Source: JBGSWL01 sp041752455 (GTDB taxonomy: Bacteria > Pseudomonadota > Alphaproteobacteria > Rhizobiales > Rhizobiaceae). Taken from it: a stretch of DNA of 54,303 nucleotides. Of this stretch, positions 48,922-54,303 are shown one piece after another. Both the position numbers and the translations under genes were made by a program. Position 1 is the stretch's first letter. The number at the start of each line of letters is the position of its first letter. The notes under the pieces are model-generated. The model was not told the origin of the DNA. It made no database searches and saw only the letters and a program-made list of their open reading frames with translations. The DNA is taken from assembly GCA_041752455.1 (NCBI GenBank), contig JBGSWL010000063.1, positions 1-54,303 of the forward strand, read 5' to 3'.

Positions 48922-49413
48922 TCAACGCCACTTGGCATCGAGCGCGATGTTGCGCGCGAGTTCGCGTTCCCACCGGTCGCCATTGGCGAGCAGCTTTTCC
49001 TTGTCGTAGTAGAGTTCTTCGCGCGTTTCGGTCGCGAATTCGAAATTGGGGCCTTCGACGATGGCATCGACCGGGCAGGCTTCCTGGCAGAAGCCGCAAT
49101 AGATGCACTTGACCATGTCAATATCGTAACGGACCGTACGGCGGGTGCCGTCATTGCGGCGCGGGCCGGCCTCGATGGTGATGGCCTGCGCCGGGCAGAC
49201 CGCTTCACACAACTTGCAGGCGATGCAGCGCTCTTCGCCATTGGGATAGCGGCGCAATGCATGCTCGCCGCGAAAACGCGGGCTCACCCGGCCTTTTTCG
49301 TGCGGGTAGTTCAGCGTGAATTTCGGCGCAAAGAAGCGCCGCATGGCAAGGCCGAATGCCGCCACAAATTCCAGCAGCAGCAAAGACTTGGCAGCCTGTG
49401 CAATCGTGCTCAT
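48922..49413 (-). CDS. nuoI: NADH-quinone oxidoreductase subunit I
   Basis: A 163-residue peripheral-arm subunit carrying two [4Fe-4S] clusters (N6a, N6b). The two ferredoxin motifs are CIACKLCEAVCPAQAIT and CIYCGFCQEACPVDAIV, with the PNFEFATETREELYYDKEKL segment typical of the bacterial/mitochondrial TYKY subunit between them and the end. An N-terminal amphipathic helix (SLLLLEFVAAFGLAMRRFF) contacts the membrane. ATG 49413; gap 31 bp from nuoH. Confidence 0.97.
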   Translation of the reverse strand: MSTIAQAAKSLLLLEFVAAFGLAMRRFFAPKFTLNYPHEKGRVSPRFRGEHALRRYPNGEERCIACKLCEAVCPAQAITIEAGPRRNDGTRRTVRYDIDMVKCIYCGFCQEACPVDAIVEGPNFEFATETREELYYDKEKLLANGDRWERELARNIALDAKWR

Positions 49414-49444
49414 CGACGCGATGTCCTTTTTTTGCCGATCATGA

Positions 49445-50479
49445 TCATGCCCAACCGGTGATCTTCAGGAAGCTGGCTGTCGCCACCACCATGAACAGCG
49501 ACATCGGCAGAAACACCTTCCAGCCGAGACGCATCAGCTGGTCGTAGCGATAGCGCGGCACGATCGTCTTCACGATCGAGAACATGAAGAACACCATCGA
49601 CAGCTTGAACATGAACCAGAAGACGCCGGGCAGCCATGTGAACGGCGCAAAATCGAACGGCGGCAACCAACCACCCATGAACAGGATCACGGTCAGGGCG
49701 CACATCAGGAGGATGGCGATGTACTCGCCCAGCATGAACAGCATGTAGGGTGTCGAGGAATATTCGATCATGTGGCCGGCAACGAGTTCGGATTCGGCTT
49801 CCACCAGATCGAACGGCGGACGATTGGTTTCCGCCAGCGCCGAGATGAAGAAGATCACGAACATCGGGAACAGGCCGAGCCAGTGCCAATCCAGGAATGT
49901 GTTCGGCAGGCCGATCCAGGTGCCGATCCCGTCCTTCTGGGACAGCACGATGTCGGTCATGTTGAGCGAGCCGACGAGCAGCAGGACTGTAACGATCACA
50001 AAGCCGATCGAGACCTCGTAGGACACCATCTGAGCCGCCGAGCGCAGCGCGCCGAGGAACGGATATTTCGAGTTCGACGCCCAGCCGGCCATGATGACGC
50101 CGTAGACTTCCAGCGAGGAAATCGCAAAGACGTAGAGAATGCCGACATTGATCGAGGCGACGGCCCAGCCTTCGCTGACCGGGATCACCGCCCAACCGGC
50201 GAGCGCCAAAGTTGCCGAGAGCAACGGCGCCAGAAGGAAGATGCCCTTGTTGGCGCCGGCCGGAATGATCGGCTCTTTCAGCACGAACTTCAAAAGATCG
50301 GCAAACGATTGCAGCAGTCCGAACGGACCGACAACGTTCGGCCCGCGGCGGCTCATCACCGCCGCCCAGATCTTGCGGTCGGCATAGAGAATGAACGCAG
50401 TGACGATCAGCAGGACAACCAGCAGCGCGACCGAATGGGCCAAAATCCAGAGACCCGGTATGACGTAGGTGTCGACCAT
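49445..50479 (-). CDS. nuoH: NADH-quinone oxidoreductase subunit H
   Basis: A 344-residue, eight-helix membrane subunit forming the quinone-entry chamber (ND1 homologue). ADRKIWAAVMSRRGPNVVGP, then GLLQSFADLLKFVLKEPIIP, SLEVYGVIMAGWASNSKYPF, LRSAAQMVSYEVSIGFVIV and the acidic loop ETNRPPFDLVEAESELVAGH are all intact. ATG 50479; a 35 bp gap follows nuoG. Confidence 0.97.
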   Translation of the reverse strand: MVDTYVIPGLWILAHSVALLVVLLIVTAFILYADRKIWAAVMSRRGPNVVGPFGLLQSFADLLKFVLKEPIIPAGANKGIFLLAPLLSATLALAGWAVIPVSEGWAVASINVGILYVFAISSLEVYGVIMAGWASNSKYPFLGALRSAAQMVSYEVSIGFVIVTVLLLVGSLNMTDIVLSQKDGIGTWIGLPNTFLDWHWLGLFPMFVIFFISALAETNRPPFDLVEAESELVAGHMIEYSSTPYMLFMLGEYIAILLMCALTVILFMGGWLPPFDFAPFTWLPGVFWFMFKLSMVFFMFSIVKTIVPRYRYDQLMRLGWKVFLPMSLFMVVATASFLKITGWA

Positions 50480-50514
50480 GGCGTGTCAGTTCGCTCCCAT
50501 TTCGCCCGCAACGC

Positions 50515-52611
50515 TCATTCCGCCGCCTCGGCGAAACCGTTTCGGGCGAGCGCTGAACATTCCGCCATGACGGCGGATGCCCGTGCGATCGGATTGGTCA
50601 AATAGAAGTCTTTGATCGGCGATGCAAACGCCGTCTTGCCGAGTTTTGCCGTCTTCGATGCCATTTGCTTCAGCAAAGCCGGATCGGTCGGCTCGACGCG
50701 ATTGATCCGGGCAAGATGCGGCACATCTGCAAAGAGGATCGCACGCAACTGGGCCAGCGAATCAAACGCCAAAGGTGCCCCGAGCACAGCCGACAGCGCG
50801 CGGAGGATCGCCCAGTCTTCACGGGCATCGCCGGGCGCAAAACCGGCGCGATTGGTCATCTGCACCCGGCCTTCGGTGTTGACGTAGATCGCGGATTTTT
50901 CGGTATAGGCCGCACCCGGCAGGATGACGTCGGCATGGTGCGCGCCAATGTCGCCATGGGTTCCGACATAGACCGTGAAGCTTCCGGCTTTCCGCTTTGA
51001 AAGATCAAGTTCGTCGGCCCCGAGCAGGAACAGCACATCGCTTTCGGCCACCATTGCGGCGGCGGTCTTGCCGCCCTCGCCCGGCACAAAGCCGATATCG
51101 AGACCGCCGACCCGCGCAGCAGCCGTGTGCAGCACCGCAAGGCCGTTCCAGCCGTCTTCGACGGAACCGGTGCCGAGCGCCAGTTGTGCTGCCAACCGCA
51201 AGACAGAGGCGCCGTCTTCGCGCGCCAGTGCGCCTTGTCCGACAATGATCAGCGGGCGCTTGGCAGCGCCGAGCTTGGCGGCGAAATCGTTGTCGCCATT
51301 GATCAAAGACTTCAATGTTTCGGGTCCTGCGCCAAGCACTTCGTAGTCGTAACGAAGGTCGCCGACCGGATCGCCAACCACGCCGATGGCAATCGGATCG
51401 GCGCGCCATGCCTTGCGGATGCGGGCGTTCAGGACGGCTGCTTCGAGACGCGGATTGGCACCGATGATGAGGATGGCGTCAGCACTCTCGATACCGGCAA
51501 TTCCCGGGTTGAAAATGTAGGAAGCGCGGCCAAGCGCCGGATCCAGCACCGTGCCATCCTGCCGGCAATCGATATTGGTCGAACCGAGCTTTTCCATCAG
51601 CAGTTTGAGGGCAAACATTTCCTCGACGCCTGCCAGATCACCGGCGATCGCTCCGATCGCGTCGCCGGTCTTTCCGGCAACCGCCGACTTGATGGCGGCG
51701 AACGCTTCGTTCCAGGACGCGGGCGCAAGGCGGCCATCGGCGCCGCGGACAAACGGCCGGTCAAGGCGCTGCGTGCGAAGGCCATCCCAGACGAAGCGGG
51801 TCTTGTCGGAAATCCATTCCTCGTTCACCGCCTCGTTGACGCGCGGCAGGATGCGCATGACTTCGCGGCCGCGGGTATCGACGCGGATCGCCGAGCCGAC
51901 GGCGTCCATTACATCGATGCTTTCCGTCTTGGTCAGTTCCCACGGGCGGGCCTGGAATTCATAGGGGCGCGAGGTCAGTGCACCGACCGGGCAAAGATCG
52001 ATGACATTGCCTTGCAGTTCTGACGTCATCGCCTGTTCGAGATAGGTGGTGATTTCCGCGTCTTCACCGCGTCCGAGAAGGCCCAATTCGGAAATGCCGG
52101 CAACTTCGGTCGTGAAGCGAACGCAGCGCGTGCAATGGATGCAGCGGTTCATGATCGTCTTGACGAGCGGGCCGATATATTTGTCTTCGACGGCGCGCTT
52201 GTTCTCGCGGAACCGAGAACTGTCGACGCCATAGGCCATTGCCTGATCCTGCAGGTCGCACTCGCCGGCCTGATCGCAGATCGGGCAATCGAGCGGGTGG
52301 TTGATCAGCAGGAATTCCATCACGCCATTGCGCGCCTTCTCGACATACGCCCCCTTGGTGCGCACGTTCGGCGGCGACCCGTCGCGGTTCGGACGCATGT
52401 CGCCGACCGTCTGCGCGCAGGACGCAATCGGCTTCGGCGCGCCTTCCCATTCGACCAGGCACATGCGGCAATTGCCCGCCACCGACAGGCGCTCGTGATA
52501 GCAGAAGCGCGGAATCTCGGCCCCTGCCTCCTCGCATGCCTGCATCAGCGTGTAGGATTTCGGAACCTCGACTTCGACGCCGTCGACATTGACTTTGAAA
52601 GTGTCAGTCAT
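50515..52611 (-). CDS. nuoG: NADH-quinone oxidoreductase subunit G
   Basis: A 698-residue iron-sulfur subunit of the N-module. An N-terminal [2Fe-2S] domain (CEEAGAEIPRFCYHERLSVA with GNCRMCLVE) is followed by a His/Cys [4Fe-4S] motif (HPLDCPICDQAGECDLQDQA), and CIHCTRCVRFTTEVAG with a later Cys. A degenerate molybdopterin-oxidoreductase domain makes up the rest. It has the compact alphaproteobacterial/mitochondrial length (NDUFS1-like), shorter than E. coli NuoG. ATG 52611 overlaps the stop of the small four-cysteine gene upstream by 4 bp. Confidence 0.96.
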   Translation of the reverse strand: MTDTFKVNVDGVEVEVPKSYTLMQACEEAGAEIPRFCYHERLSVAGNCRMCLVEWEGAPKPIASCAQTVGDMRPNRDGSPPNVRTKGAYVEKARNGVMEFLLINHPLDCPICDQAGECDLQDQAMAYGVDSSRFRENKRAVEDKYIGPLVKTIMNRCIHCTRCVRFTTEVAGISELGLLGRGEDAEITTYLEQAMTSELQGNVIDLCPVGALTSRPYEFQARPWELTKTESIDVMDAVGSAIRVDTRGREVMRILPRVNEAVNEEWISDKTRFVWDGLRTQRLDRPFVRGADGRLAPASWNEAFAAIKSAVAGKTGDAIGAIAGDLAGVEEMFALKLLMEKLGSTNIDCRQDGTVLDPALGRASYIFNPGIAGIESADAILIIGANPRLEAAVLNARIRKAWRADPIAIGVVGDPVGDLRYDYEVLGAGPETLKSLINGDNDFAAKLGAAKRPLIIVGQGALAREDGASVLRLAAQLALGTGSVEDGWNGLAVLHTAAARVGGLDIGFVPGEGGKTAAAMVAESDVLFLLGADELDLSKRKAGSFTVYVGTHGDIGAHHADVILPGAAYTEKSAIYVNTEGRVQMTNRAGFAPGDAREDWAILRALSAVLGAPLAFDSLAQLRAILFADVPHLARINRVEPTDPALLKQMASKTAKLGKTAFASPIKDFYLTNPIARASAVMAECSALARNGFAEAAE

Positions 52612-52844
52612 GTTGGGGCGCCTGACTTGTTCATCAACGACCACTCACCGCAGAAATCCCAATAAGTTGTAATCGGCCAAACTGCCCTCTGCAGCGGCAT
52701 ATCCACGTCTGAGCCGTTCAGTTCGTTCGTTGGGCGCGGCGCATATCTGACGCACCGCCCGCGCTTATTTGGGAGCGATAGCCCCCCATGATCTTCGACG
52801 TCCCAAAAGTGGCATGTCTCACAAGTTTTTTCTTCAGATCTCAT
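52608..52844 (-). CDS. Four-cysteine mini-protein inserted between nuoF and nuoG
   Basis: A 78-residue soluble protein with C8-x2-C11-x19-C31-x33-C65: TCETCHFWDV, GRCVRYAPRP and WPITTYWDFCGEWS. The C-x2-C-x-FW ... G-x-C-x-R/Y-x-P ... WP-x-T-x3-D-x-C-G-E arrangement recalls small zinc-ribbon-like hypothetical proteins found sporadically, also in phages; I cannot name a function. The ATG lies 6 bp after the nuoF stop with AGGAAG upstream, and the stop overlaps nuoG by 4 bp (ATGA), so it is translated with the nuo genes. My hand count gives about 54 percent G+C, clearly below the flanking genes, suggesting later insertion. Confidence 0.72.
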   Translation of the reverse strand: MRSEEKTCETCHFWDVEDHGGLSLPNKRGRCVRYAPRPTNELNGSDVDMPLQRAVWPITTYWDFCGEWSLMNKSGAPT

Positions 52845-52850
52845 GGCTTC

Positions 52851-54155
<1,305 letters not shown>

Positions 54156-54158
54156 GGC

Positions 54159-54302
54159 CTAGTCCTCTTTGTCCTTGCCGGAGGTCGCGCCACCGATCAG
54201 CGTCGTCTTGCCGGGCGTCTGCGCAGGTTCCGCCCGCTGGGTATTGGTGGGCGCTGCGGCGGCCGGCTGGCCGGCGGCGATGGGCGCAGGCGTATCCGTT
54301 GG
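54159..54302 (-). CDS. nuoE: NADH-quinone oxidoreductase subunit E, C-terminal end (5' part outside window)
   Basis: The last 47 codons of a gene ending in TAG (54161-54159), 3 bp before nuoF. The visible part is an Ala/Pro/Thr-rich extension (PAPIAAGQPAAAAPTNTQ, then TLIGGATSGKDKED), lacking the [2Fe-2S] ligands, which would be upstream. Assignment rests on position directly before nuoF and on the known Ala/Pro-rich C-terminal tail of rhizobial NuoE. Confidence 0.8.
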   Translation of the reverse strand, partial: PTDTPAPIAAGQPAAAAPTNTQRAEPAQTPGKTTLIGGATSGKDKED

Positions 54303-54303
54303 C

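Overview
The window is a piece of an alphaproteobacterial chromosome, most likely from the order Hyphomicrobiales (Rhizobiales). The DivK-PleD pair, the DUF3572-dinB pair, the block nuoF to nuoN followed by birA, RNase J, methylmalonyl-CoA epimerase, DUF1467, proS, lolC, lolD and dnaE, a split gatB/gatCA, an NDUFA12 (B17.2) homologue and a pyrB followed by a degenerate pyrC are all usual in that order. G+C is high and reading frames are tightly packed. I see no tRNA, rRNA, insertion sequence, phage or CRISPR array. Almost everything is core metabolism and information processing, so genus cannot be decided from content alone.

Layout. 1-4.97 kb (+): tail of an M48 metalloprotease with TPRs, a DsbA-like secreted thiol oxidoreductase, then aroQ-accB-accC-aat (shikimate pathway, fatty-acid synthesis, N-degron pathway). 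4.98-5.9 kb (-): NDUFA12 and DUF2155. 6-11.2 kb: secreted and small proteins, gatB, and a secreted von Willebrand factor A protein with beta-repeats. 11.2-14.1 kb: gatC, an inserted secreted protein and gatA on minus, with ruvX divergent. 14.1-19.8 kb: DUF6105 and a glycosyltransferase on minus; pyrB-pyrC'-plsY-dprA on plus. 20.2-26.7 kb (+): topA-rnr-DUF983-NUDIX, then rpmG. 26.7-28.5 kb (-): divK-pleD cell-cycle signalling. 28.7-32.1 kb: DUF3572-dinB-YaiI, a rhodanese and a NYN/LOTUS protein. 32.1-54.3 kb (-): one long co-oriented array from nuoE (partial) through the nuo genes to dnaE.

The most interesting item is short. At 35770-35856 on minus, between lolD and dnaE, a 28-residue, almost wholly hydrophobic membrane peptide has an excellent ribosome-binding site. 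It sits behind a promoter (TTTACA-N17-CATAAA) whose spacer is occupied by a perfect alphaproteobacterial LexA/SOS box (GAAC-N7-GAAC). This matches the design of SidA, the 29-residue SOS-induced membrane division inhibitor of Caulobacter, and makes it a candidate SOS cell-division regulator for this lineage.

Other points worth following: a low-G+C four-cysteine mini-protein translationally coupled between nuoF and nuoG; a likely trans-acting small RNA between proS and DUF1467; a promoter-hairpin-U-tract arrangement ahead of rpmG that could be an attenuator; loss of metal ligands in the PyrC partner of PyrB; and stem-loops in the nuoI-nuoJ gap. Everything here comes from reading the sequence and remembered family knowledge; no searches were run.
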